From contig JAQSYB010000055.1 in assembly GCA_029256365.1 (NCBI GenBank), positions 1 to 9,409 on the forward strand: a stretch of 9,409 nt of DNA. Reading direction: 5' to 3'. Source of the stretch: Clostridia bacterium. GTDB lineage: Bacteria; Bacillota; Clostridia; Lutisporales; Lutisporaceae. A program made the translations under genes and the position numbers. A model generated the notes under the pieces. That model was not told where the DNA came from, ran no database searches, and worked only from the letters and a program-made list of their open reading frames with translations. Of this stretch, positions 1-6,768 are shown in pieces (the stretch's first letter is position 1; each line of letters starts with the position of its first letter).

Positions 1-277
1 CCGTATAAAATTGCGTCACACTTTCAGCATTTAGAGTAAATGGAGTAACTATCTCACCTGATTGTAAGACTAGGGGACTAATTATACCGTTAGATACTTC
101 TATTGTCTCCCTTAGCAGTAATTCATATTGTCTTTTAAATACATCTGCTTGTCTTGCTCGATCAGCATTAGCAGGTGTAAAACCAGCTTCAAGGAATGTT
201 GCATGTTCCTTCTGGATTCTTAAAAAGAACAGATTTAATTCTAAGGATTTTTGTATAAAACTTTCTCTAGTAAACAT
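1..277 (-). CDS. DUF2935 domain-containing protein (partial, N-terminal part)
   Basis: The reading frame is open from an ATG at 277 to the window edge, giving about 92 residues. It begins MFTRESFIQKSLELNLFFLR, followed by a helical stretch with KEHATFLEAGFTP and an acidic/aromatic pattern that I recognise as the start of DUF2935 proteins of Clostridia and Bacilli. These are usually around 250-280 residues, made of two related helical-bundle halves, so about two thirds is missing here. The start is supported by GAGGTG at 290..285, seven bases upstream. The biochemical role of the family is not established; no signal peptide or membrane segment is visible in this part. The gene has its own leader and is separated from the sugar dehydrogenase by a terminator hairpin. 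Confidence is high for the family and low for any function. Confidence 0.85.
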   Translation of the reverse strand, partial: MFTRESFIQKSLELNLFFLRIQKEHATFLEAGFTPANADRARQADVFKRQYELLLRETIEVSNGIISPLVLQSGEIVTPFTLNAESVTQFYT

Positions 278-322
278 TTTTTAACACCTCTTATATTGAA
301 TTAGGTCAGATTGTCCCACTTC

Positions 323-352
323 ATATTATTCCAAAGGTGTCCAAGTTGTTAA
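323..352 (-). promoter_or_regulatory. Candidate sigma-A promoter of the DUF2935 gene
   Basis: On the minus strand TTAACA (352..347) and TAATAT (328..323) are 18 bases apart. This would start transcription near 316 and leave a leader of about 40 bases before the ATG at 277. The -35 has one mismatch to TTGACA and the -10 one mismatch to TATAAT. Position and orientation fit, but the region is AT-rich so a chance match is possible. Confidence 0.4.
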
Positions 353-408
353 TAAATTACAAAATGACCTATAAAAATAAAATGAACTACTTTGTATGTA
401 GTTATTAA

Positions 409-447
409 ATAAATCCTCTGTCAATTAAATTTCAACAGAGGATTTAT
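409..447 (-). terminator. Hairpin terminator downstream of the sugar dehydrogenase gene
   Basis: A perfect 13-bp inverted repeat pairs 409-421 with 435-447 around a 13-base loop (core AATCCTCTGT / ACAGAGGATT). On the minus strand the stem is followed by a T/A-rich run (TTTAATAA), as expected for intrinsic termination of the gene ending at 506. The tail is not a clean T run, so efficiency is uncertain. On the plus strand the stem is followed by CCTAG, so termination in that direction is unlikely. Between this hairpin and the gene, 448-505 holds only a short imperfect hairpin (CGCAT/ATGCG at 487-501). Confidence 0.65.
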
Positions 448-505
448 CCTAGTCGACTCTCTCACTATTACAAGTCTAATCCAATTCGCATATATGATGC
501 GCAAT

Positions 506-1687
506 CTACGGAGATAGCTTGAAAAATCTTGCACAGGATACCTTGCGCAAGTAGTTTCTCCTTCGCTCTCTAAATATCTCTCTTTTCGGAATGAGCCGTA
601 ATATTTTATCATCAGTTATATCAGGATTACCTCTGCCATCTCTATTACTAGTTGTTAGGTAAATTGATCCATCTCTTGCATGTATAACCTCACGCAAACG
701 TCCATACTCATTCAACAACCACACTTCAATATTCTTTACCCCTGTTCCTTTTTCATCCAAAGATATAGCAAGTAGCTGCTCTCCACGTAAAGCCGCAACG
801 AGTAGTTTTTCTTGCCACGGTCCTTGATTTACGTAAGCAACACCTGATGGTGCCCATGTAGTTTCTCCACTGTGTATCAAAGGCTTTTGCACCTTAACTT
901 CGGGGATTTCTTCATTTCCTTGAACAAGAGGCCAGCCATAATTAGCTCCTGGTAGTATAATGTTTATTTCATCCTGTGCCGTCTTTCCATGCTCTGATGC
1001 ATATAAGACATTTTTAGAATTCCACGCTAAGCCTTGCGGATTTCGATGACCTAAGCTATAAACAAGTGAATTAGCAATTGGATTATCTGCTGGAATTCGG
1101 CCGTTTAATTCTATTCGCAGAATTTTTCCTGCTGTACTTCTGAGATCTTGTGCAGATGCAGAATTCCCTGCATCTCCCGTTGTTATATATAATTTCTGAT
1201 CTGGTCCAATCTTTAATCTTCCTCCATTGTAAATTCGTCCACCAGGAATTTTATCTATAAGAATCCGGTCAATAGATGCCTTATTATTTTGCTCAATCAA
1301 TCTGACAACGCGATTATAAATTTGATTGCCTTCTAGATATGAGTGCATAACATATACAAAGCTGTTCTGTGAATAATTTGGGTCCAATGCAATACCCATC
1401 AGGCCGCCTTCTCCCTGGCTTACAAAGGGGCTGCGAAATGTAATTAGTGGCTCAGGAAGAAGTTTACCTTCTTCAATTACTCTAATTGTCCCAGATCGCT
1501 CTGTAAAATATAGTTTGCCTTCATTGCTTATATCTATTGCCCACGGTACATATAAATTTTCTGCAACAACTTGAATTTCGTACGGAAATTGACGTGATGT
1601 TGCAACGTTTGCTTTGACATTAGATGGATGACCACTACTCAATCGCAATATTATATTATTTAAAGCATTGTAAATCTTAGTTTTCAT
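506..1687 (-). CDS. PQQ-dependent sugar dehydrogenase family protein (glucose/sorbosone dehydrogenase, GSDH)
   Basis: A 393-residue six-bladed beta-propeller of the GSDH family, which oxidises aldose sugars using PQQ and calcium. Family landmarks in order: VPWAID near 48-52, GEGGLMGIALDP (92-103), NGGRLKIGPDQKLYITTGD (154-172), GHRNPQGLAW (213-222, Arg215/Asn216 matching the PQQ-contacting pair of Acinetobacter sGDH), SEHG (231-234), GANYGWP (247-253), TWAPSG (277-282) and KILRLIP (361-367). The start at 1687 is chosen over an in-frame ATG at 1726 because GGGGGG at 1699..1694 lies six bases upstream and would be inside the longer form. There is no convincing signal peptide, although family members are normally exported. 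Two oddities: Tyr153 stands where the family has the catalytic His (sGDH His144), and 26 basic residues follow the usual RLIP ending. It is monocistronic with a terminator at 409-447. The catalytic activity is doubtful; the family call is secure. Confidence 0.9.
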   Translation of the reverse strand: MKTKIYNALNNIILRLSSGHPSNVKANVATSRQFPYEIQVVAENLYVPWAIDISNEGKLYFTERSGTIRVIEEGKLLPEPLITFRSPFVSQGEGGLMGIALDPNYSQNSFVYVMHSYLEGNQIYNRVVRLIEQNNKASIDRILIDKIPGGRIYNGGRLKIGPDQKLYITTGDAGNSASAQDLRSTAGKILRIELNGRIPADNPIANSLVYSLGHRNPQGLAWNSKNVLYASEHGKTAQDEINIILPGANYGWPLVQGNEEIPEVKVQKPLIHSGETTWAPSGVAYVNQGPWQEKLLVAALRGEQLLAISLDEKGTGVKNIEVWLLNEYGRLREVIHARDGSIYLTTSNRDGRGNPDITDDKILRLIPKREIFRERRRNYLRKVSCARFFKLSP

Positions 1688-2029
1688 ATTGGTCCCCCCA
1701 AAACTAAATATTGAATATCTGAGCACACTTAATCATATTAAGAGATATTTATTTTAATGATAAATAATAATTATCTTTTCTAATATCTTTAAACAAGTAT
1801 TAATACCTACTTCATTGGGTTTTAATCGCTATTTATTACCTTGCCTTGTTTTACTCTTCCACCTCTAAGCCTACGACCTATCTGTGTGAGGTGTTTCGCA
1901 TAAATGCAAGAAATTCTTTAGGTCAATTCTCAACAACCATCAAAACATCATGCCTAGCATTTATTATATTTTTTTCTTTTATGTCAATACTAACTAAATA
2001 ACAAATGATTAGAAAGAGAGGATTTTATA
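1688..2029. other. Divergent intergenic region between the sugar dehydrogenase and the 56-codon gene
   Basis: This AT-rich stretch must hold the promoters of two divergent genes. On the minus strand TTGACA (1987..1982) is followed after 17 bases by a poor -10, ATAAAT (1964..1959); TATAAT is also present but at too short a spacing. If used, it would give a leader of about 265 bases containing a hairpin made of CACCTC (1860-1865) and GAGGTG (1888-1893). A small perfect inverted repeat, CTTAAT-CAT-ATTAAG, sits at 1728-1742. No convincing plus-strand promoter was found. I see no gene or RNA I can name here. Confidence 0.4.
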
Positions 2030-2200
2030 ATGAACAACAACAAAAATAGAATCAGGGACAGAGAAAAAAGCAATCCTGAATTAAGAGAGATGCAACCAAA
2101 GGACAATGCAGATGTCGGAATCATTAATGGTCAAATAATTGGGGTACATGAGGGCAAACATGAAAAAAGTAGAACCAACAAGCATACCCACAAGGATTAG
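2030..2200 (+). CDS. Small hydrophilic protein of unknown function (56 aa)
   Basis: An ATG at 2030 opens 56 codons ending at TAG 2198-2200. AGAGAGG, ending eight bases before the ATG, is a good ribosome binding site. The product starts MNNNKNRIRDREKSNPELRE and ends HTHKD. It is very polar and charged (many Asn, Lys, Arg, Glu, His), has no Cys, Trp or Tyr and no membrane segment. A short less polar centre, GIINGQIIGVHEG, looks like the only ordered core. A bidirectional terminator follows 36 bases downstream. It is the only plus-strand gene I accept. I do not recognise the family; small spore or stress-associated proteins of Clostridia have this sort of composition, but that is only an analogy. 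RBS, length and terminator together make it likely to be a real gene. Confidence 0.7.
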   Translation: MNNNKNRIRDREKSNPELREMQPKDNADVGIINGQIIGVHEGKHEKSRTNKHTHKD

Positions 2201-2236
2201 GCATGTAATTTCCTCAGTCCGAATATGAATAAATAA

Positions 2237-2280
2237 AAAGCAGTAAAAGCAATTGGTTCACCCATTGCCTTTACTGCTTT
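2237..2280. terminator. Bidirectional intrinsic terminator
   Basis: A 17-bp stem pairs 2237-2253 with 2264-2280 (AAAGCAGTAAAAGCAAT against ATTGCCTTTACTGCTTT), with one A/C mismatch on the plus strand that becomes a G-U pair on the minus strand. The plus-strand stem runs into TTTGTTTGTTTTATTA and the minus-strand stem into CTTTTTATTTATT, so both directions have a T-rich tail. It lies between the convergent 56-codon gene (ends 2200) and the RND permease gene (ends 2337) and can end both transcripts. Confidence 0.88.
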
Positions 2281-2336
2281 GTTTGTTTTATTATTTACAT
2301 GACAACAACAACCTAACTGTCCTGCTTCTCTTACTT

Positions 2337-5300
2337 TCAGTGTGCTTTTCTTCTTTCCAGCCTTGATTCTATCCCGTGATACACAATAGGGATAATTACA
2401 AGTGTCAATAAGGTTGAAACCATCAACCCACTCATTAATGCAATTGACATCGGTCTAAAAAGCTGACTGGATGAAAACACCAAAGGTGTTAAACCAATTA
2501 CCGTGGTAGTCGTACTGAGCATAATTGGTCTGAAACGTTTGTCTACTGCATCTAAGCATGCTTCCTTAATATTCTTGCCCTGATTTCTTTCACTGTTGAT
2601 AAAATCAATCAGCACGATGGCATTGTTCACAACAATCCCCAATAAGCTCACTATCCCTAGAAGTCCAGTGAAGGACAGTGGCTGCCTAAATAAAAATAGT
2701 CCTAGAATTGAGCCGATAACAGATAGCGGAATTGTAAGCAAAATAACCAATGGCTGTATAAATGAATTAAACTGAATGAGAAGAATGCCATATACCAGAA
2801 TTACAGCAATAATCGAGGATATTCCGATATTTCCAAAGTGCTCTACAATCTTCTCACTTTCTCCATCAAATACAACTTCCACATCTCCTAGTTCCAGCTC
2901 TTTCAAGCCTTCCTTTAATTGATCCTGAATATTAACAGAGCTGTATCCCAGTTTAACATCACTATAAATCATAACTGATTTGTCTCTGTCGTATTTTTTA
3001 ATATTCGGCACTTCTGAAATCAACTGTATTTCAGCCACTTCTTTTAAAAGAATCTTGTTCCCTGTCATGGAGGATTTAATGGCCATATTTCCAAGATCCT
3101 CTGTAGAAGCAATGCTGCTCTTTACGATTATGTCGTATTCATTGCCTGCTTCTCTAAATACAGAGGCCTTACGCCCCATCAAGGCAATGTTCATTTCCTT
3201 TTGCACATCATATTTGCTGATACCAAAATAACTGGCTTTTTCACCGTCGATATCTACATAAAATTCATATGACTTATCTGCGAAATCATCATACACATTG
3301 ATTGTTCCATTGATGCCGGAGAGATATTGACTTATTTTACTAGCAGCCGCCTCCAGCTCCTCCATCTTTTCTCCGGTTACCCGTATCCTTACTGGAGAGC
3401 CAATGGGCTCACCCTGCTCTAGCTCCTTAACGGTTGCTGTACCACCAACAATTTGCCTATCTAGTATTTCCTGAAGATAATCAGCAAAAGCGGTATTGTT
3501 TTTAAATCGATCGCCTTTCTTTAGATCCAATCGGATCATTACTTGAGCAAAATCCTGAGATCTGGTGTAGATGGGCAAAGTATTATAGAACTTAGGCAGT
3601 CCATCTCCTATTGCAGCCGTATAGCTTAATACTTCTTCCTGACCCTTTAAAATTTTTGCTACCTGATCAACCAAAGCCTCTGTTTTATTGATATCTGTAC
3701 TAGACTCTGTCCTCATATCAATATATAGAATATTTGTATCTGCCTTAGGGAAGAACTGCAATCCCAATTGTACTGCTAATATAATTGAAAGCCCTAAGGT
3801 TAAAAATGCGATCACAATTGTAGTTTTCTTTTTTTCCATTCCGATGTGGAGCATCTGATCAAAGAATTTTCGTATTCTAAATTTTTTCTCTACTGCATTG
3901 GTCTTCTTAAAAAAGAGATAAGCCATAGTAGGTGTTACAAACAACGCCACAAGATAAGAGGCAGACAGAGAGACCATAACGATAATCGGAAGGCTTCTTA
4001 TATATTCTCCCGCTATAGAAGGCAAGGTAATGAGAGGAATAAAAGCAGCCACAGTAGTCAAGGTAGAGGTTAAAACAGGGATTGCCACTTCCTTTACCCC
4101 ATCTACACAGGCTGACATCTTATCTTGATCTTGATCTATTCTTACCTGTATGGCATCACTTACCACGATGGCATTGTCCACAAGCATACCTAGGGCAATG
4201 ATCAAAGCCGTTATAGAAATCTGATGAATTTCTATGCCCAAAAGCCTCATAGCTAGAAAAGTAGCCAAAATAGACAAGGGAATCGCCATGGACACAATCA
4301 CAGCATTACGAAGTCCCATGCCAATAAATACAACGGCGATTACAAAAATAATACCTTCAATCAAATTGATGATAAAATTGTTTACAGCCTTCTCAACATC
4401 CTTCGGTTGATAAAGTACTTGATCAAATTGTATATCCTCCGGCAAATCCTTTTTTAATTCCTCAATCTTTTTTTCTACATCTTTACCGATGAGTACTATA
4501 TTTTTATCCTGCTGAAAAAATCCAGTCAATAGTATCGCATTTCGGCCATTCTGCTTAATATGATAATTGGAATCCTCTAATTCCATATACACCTTTGCGA
4601 TGTCTTTTAGTCTTACAACTGCCCCTTCTTCCGAGCCTAGAACAATTGTATTTTCTATCTCCTTCAAGTTTTTAAAGGTTCCAGATGCTTTTACACTGAA
4701 TCTTCCACCATCATATTTTAATTCACCTGATGGGATCTCAATATTTTGCATCTGCAGCATTTGGGCAATGTCTTCAAGTGAAAGCTGATAATAATTCAGC
4801 TGCTCCATATCCATTTCTACTTTTACTTCTTTCTCTTGTTTTCCACTGATATCAAAGCGCGAAATGCCGTCAACCTTACTAAGCTCTTTCTTAAAATTTT
4901 CTGCATAGGCAGCCAATTCCTCATAGGTGTATTTCTCTCCAGACATACTGATGATGATTCCAGCGGTCTCAGTAACATCGGTGTTGATTTGGATTTTTTG
5001 CACCTCTCCTGGTAAATCAGGCTGTAAATCTTCTAACTTTTGCCGCAGTTCCGGCCAGGCTTTTTCAACATCAGTCCCCTGATCCAGCTTCAAAACTACT
5101 ACTGAAAGGCTATTACGGGACTGAGATTCAGAGTGCTCATATCCCTTCAGCTCTGCAACCTCATCCTCAATCTTGCTGGTTATAAGCTTTTCTACATCCT
5201 CTGGCGAAGCACCGGGGTAAACCGCAGTAATGATGGCATAAGCAGGTGTAATCTCCGGATTTTCTTGCTTTGGTGTAATATAATAGCTAAACAATCCGCC

Positions 5301-5375
5301 AATCATAATCAATGCTGCAAGAAATAGTGTAACCTTTCTTTCTTTAATCGCTGCATAAACAAACCCTTTTCCCAA
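2337..5375 (-). CDS. RND-family efflux permease (AcrB-like, HAE1 type), TTG start
   Basis: A 1012-residue inner-membrane RND pump subunit, the usual length for the family. TM1 is at about 12-33, a large extracytoplasmic loop at 34-330, TM2-6 at 331-490, TM7 at 518-541, a second large loop at 542-847 and TM8-12 at 848-1000, i.e. the duplicated RND fold. It should use the proton gradient to export drugs, lipids or other amphiphiles together with the adaptor lipoprotein encoded just upstream. In TM4, GMLVDNAIVV (396-405) keeps AcrB Asp407 (Asp400) but has Asn401 for Asp408; in TM10, VVNNAIVL has Asn917 for Lys940; Arg971 is kept as Arg947. This fits a distant RND subclade. The start is TTG at 5375: an in-frame TAA lies two codons upstream and AGGGGGG (5390..5384) sits eight bases before it. 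Only 14 bases separate it from the adaptor stop, so translation is probably coupled. The substrate cannot be read from the sequence. Confidence 0.95.
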   Translation of the reverse strand: MGKGFVYAAIKERKVTLFLAALIMIGGLFSYYITPKQENPEITPAYAIITAVYPGASPEDVEKLITSKIEDEVAELKGYEHSESQSRNSLSVVVLKLDQGTDVEKAWPELRQKLEDLQPDLPGEVQKIQINTDVTETAGIIISMSGEKYTYEELAAYAENFKKELSKVDGISRFDISGKQEKEVKVEMDMEQLNYYQLSLEDIAQMLQMQNIEIPSGELKYDGGRFSVKASGTFKNLKEIENTIVLGSEEGAVVRLKDIAKVYMELEDSNYHIKQNGRNAILLTGFFQQDKNIVLIGKDVEKKIEELKKDLPEDIQFDQVLYQPKDVEKAVNNFIINLIEGIIFVIAVVFIGMGLRNAVIVSMAIPLSILATFLAMRLLGIEIHQISITALIIALGMLVDNAIVVSDAIQVRIDQDQDKMSACVDGVKEVAIPVLTSTLTTVAAFIPLITLPSIAGEYIRSLPIIVMVSLSASYLVALFVTPTMAYLFFKKTNAVEKKFRIRKFFDQMLHIGMEKKKTTIVIAFLTLGLSIILAVQLGLQFFPKADTNILYIDMRTESSTDINKTEALVDQVAKILKGQEEVLSYTAAIGDGLPKFYNTLPIYTRSQDFAQVMIRLDLKKGDRFKNNTAFADYLQEILDRQIVGGTATVKELEQGEPIGSPVRIRVTGEKMEELEAAASKISQYLSGINGTINVYDDFADKSYEFYVDIDGEKASYFGISKYDVQKEMNIALMGRKASVFREAGNEYDIIVKSSIASTEDLGNMAIKSSMTGNKILLKEVAEIQLISEVPNIKKYDRDKSVMIYSDVKLGYSSVNIQDQLKEGLKELELGDVEVVFDGESEKIVEHFGNIGISSIIAVILVYGILLIQFNSFIQPLVILLTIPLSVIGSILGLFLFRQPLSFTGLLGIVSLLGIVVNNAIVLIDFINSERNQGKNIKEACLDAVDKRFRPIMLSTTTTVIGLTPLVFSSSQLFRPMSIALMSGLMVSTLLTLVIIPIVYHGIESRLERRKAH

Positions 5376-5383
5376 TGGTTACA

Positions 5384-5390
5384 CCCCCCT
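5384..5390 (-). promoter_or_regulatory. G-run Shine-Dalgarno site that sets the TTG start of the RND permease
   Basis: AGGGGGG on the minus strand abuts the adaptor stop codon (5392..5390) and is eight bases from TTG at 5375. No ATG or GTG start is available between the upstream in-frame stop and the first transmembrane segment, so this site decides the start. Confidence 0.75.
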
Positions 5391-6592
5391 TACTTTTCTA
5401 TACTTATTTGATCTTGGTCCTTCAGTCTTTGCATTCCTTCTACAATAACCTGATCATTGTTAGCTAATCCTTGTACCTTCACATCATCTTCATTCACTTC
5501 ACCTAATGTGACTTTTCTTCGAGTAGCCTTTTCATCCTTTACCACATATACATAATCCTCACCACTGGCCATAATCGCTGTGATTGGAATCCATACGCCA
5601 ATTTCTTCACCAATAATGAATTCTACCTTTACAATAGAACCCAAGGGTATGGTTTTTTCTGATAGGGCAATTTCGATAGGATAGGTCCGTGTTTGGCTGT
5701 CTGGCGTCTGTCCAATATTAGACACCTCCCCTTCTACACGCTTACCTTCCGTTATGATTTTTGCCTTTGTTCCTATTGCAACCTTTTCAAAGTCCTTAGA
5801 GGATACTCCTACCTTCACAACTTGGTTGTCATTTCGTACTACCAAAACAGGATAACCTGATGCTACCAGTTCACCTTCCTCATACAAAACATCCACCACG
5901 TATCCACTTGTATCAGCCTTTATCGTAGCATCTTCTAACAGACTTACCCTATAATTATATTCTGCTTTTGCTTGCTCCCATTGTCCCTTGGCCGCCGCTT
6001 TGTCCTCTTTCCTTGCCCCGCTTTTTGCCTGTTTTTCTACTTCTTTGGCTGACTTTAAATCTGATTCCCTAATATCAAATTCAAGCTTAACTTGATCTAG
6101 CTCACTTTGTGAAATCGTTCCTTGCTGAAATAATATTTGAAACTTTTCATAATTATCCTGCGCAAAATTATAGCTGTCCTGCGCCTTTTTTACATTCGCC
6201 TCTATCTGTTGAAGTTCCTCTGGGGCTGCACCATTGACAGCCTTATCATATTGAGCCTTTGCTGCATCCATTTGTCCCCTTGCTCCGGATACGCCATACT
6301 CCAAGTCTGAAGTATCTATTTGCATAAGCGGCTGACCAGCTTCAATCTGTTCTCCCTGCTTTACAAATATCTTCTTAATTTTTCCTCCGCTTTTAAAGGC
6401 TAGCTTTTTTAGCTCTTCTGATCCAAGAATACCTGTATATTCTAAAGCCATAGGCCTCGTTTCTTCCTGTACGGTCAAAATTCTGACGGGTTTTTTCTTT
6501 TCTTCAGTGCTTTGCTCTGTAGATCTTATGGAACAACCTGTAGTCCATATTAGAGCAAAAATCATCATAATGGCCAAGACTGATCTTTTCAT
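5390..6592 (-). CDS. RND efflux periplasmic-adaptor-type lipoprotein (membrane fusion protein, HlyD/AcrA family)
   Basis: A 400-residue adaptor. Residues 1-20 are a lipoprotein signal (basic MKR, hydrophobic LAIMMIFALIW, then TTGC with Cys20 as the lipid-bearing residue), so the protein should be anchored on the outer face of the cytoplasmic membrane. Residues 55-95 form the first half of a lipoyl-like domain (GGKIKKIFVKQGEQIEAGQPL), about 97-215 a long coiled-coil hairpin rich in Ala, Gln, Lys and Glu, 220-253 the second lipoyl half (ATIKADTSGYV), 255-330 a beta-barrel, and 331-400 the membrane-proximal domain (VWIPITAI, YVYVVKD, VIVEGMQRLKDQDQI). It links to the RND permease encoded directly downstream. 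The organism appears to lack an outer membrane, so no TolC-type channel is expected and none is encoded here. GGGGG at 6603..6599 lies six bases before the ATG. The gene lies downstream of a TetR gene and an unusually structured spacer. Confidence 0.93.
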   Translation of the reverse strand: MKRSVLAIMMIFALIWTTGCSIRSTEQSTEEKKKPVRILTVQEETRPMALEYTGILGSEELKKLAFKSGGKIKKIFVKQGEQIEAGQPLMQIDTSDLEYGVSGARGQMDAAKAQYDKAVNGAAPEELQQIEANVKKAQDSYNFAQDNYEKFQILFQQGTISQSELDQVKLEFDIRESDLKSAKEVEKQAKSGARKEDKAAAKGQWEQAKAEYNYRVSLLEDATIKADTSGYVVDVLYEEGELVASGYPVLVVRNDNQVVKVGVSSKDFEKVAIGTKAKIITEGKRVEGEVSNIGQTPDSQTRTYPIEIALSEKTIPLGSIVKVEFIIGEEIGVWIPITAIMASGEDYVYVVKDEKATRRKVTLGEVNEDDVKVQGLANNDQVIVEGMQRLKDQDQISIEK

Positions 6593-6768
6593 TTTTATCC
6601 CCCTTATAACAAGATTTTACTGAAAGGATTTTTGCGCTTCTTGCAAAAATCCTACCCAAGCGTTTCAACGAGGCAGGAGATATATGCCCACTGCCTATTC
6701 CAGAAATCCGAACACACCACTTATAGAAGTGGGGGACTTTTCTTGCCTCGTTATTTTACAGCGAATCA
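6593..6768. other. Structured spacer between the TetR gene and the adaptor gene
   Basis: These 176 bases hold several nested inverted repeats. AGGATTTTTGC (6625-6635) pairs perfectly with GCAAAAATCCT (6643-6653) over a 7-base loop. AACGAGGCA (6667-6675) pairs with TGCCTCGTT (6744-6752); read as plus-strand RNA this helix extends to 14 bp with two G-U pairs (6667-6680 / 6739-6752). Inside it, CCACTT (6717-6722) pairs with AAGTGG (6727-6732) around ATAG, and GGCAG (6672-6676) could instead pair with CTGCC (6691-6695). GCGCTT (6634-6639) can alternatively pair with AAGCGT (6658-6663). None has a clear T tail, and I find no convincing promoter for the adaptor gene. It may be a structured RNA, an attenuator, or a palindromic remnant of an IS200/IS605-type end; the hairpin CCACTTCTATAAGTGG resembles those from memory only. 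Confidence 0.6.

Noticed and set aside
421..612. 63-codon minus-strand frame overlapping the end of the sugar dehydrogenase gene
   Set aside because: It is an alternative frame of the dehydrogenase 3' end and terminator region, with no ribosome binding site and no recognisable family.
1855..1890. Minus-strand words resembling the 3' part of 23S rRNA (GATAGGTC and AGAGGTGGAAG)
   Set aside because: The two short matches are separated by eight extra bases and nothing around them follows rRNA; most likely chance.
2980..5327. Several plus-strand open frames of 64-83 codons opposite the RND permease gene
   Set aside because: All lie inside a well-supported gene on the other strand and look like no known proteins; they are shadows.
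6592..6660. Hairpin at 6625-6653 read as a terminator of the first TetR gene
   Set aside because: Neither strand has a T run after the stem, and the adaptor gene has no visible promoter of its own, so read-through seems more likely.
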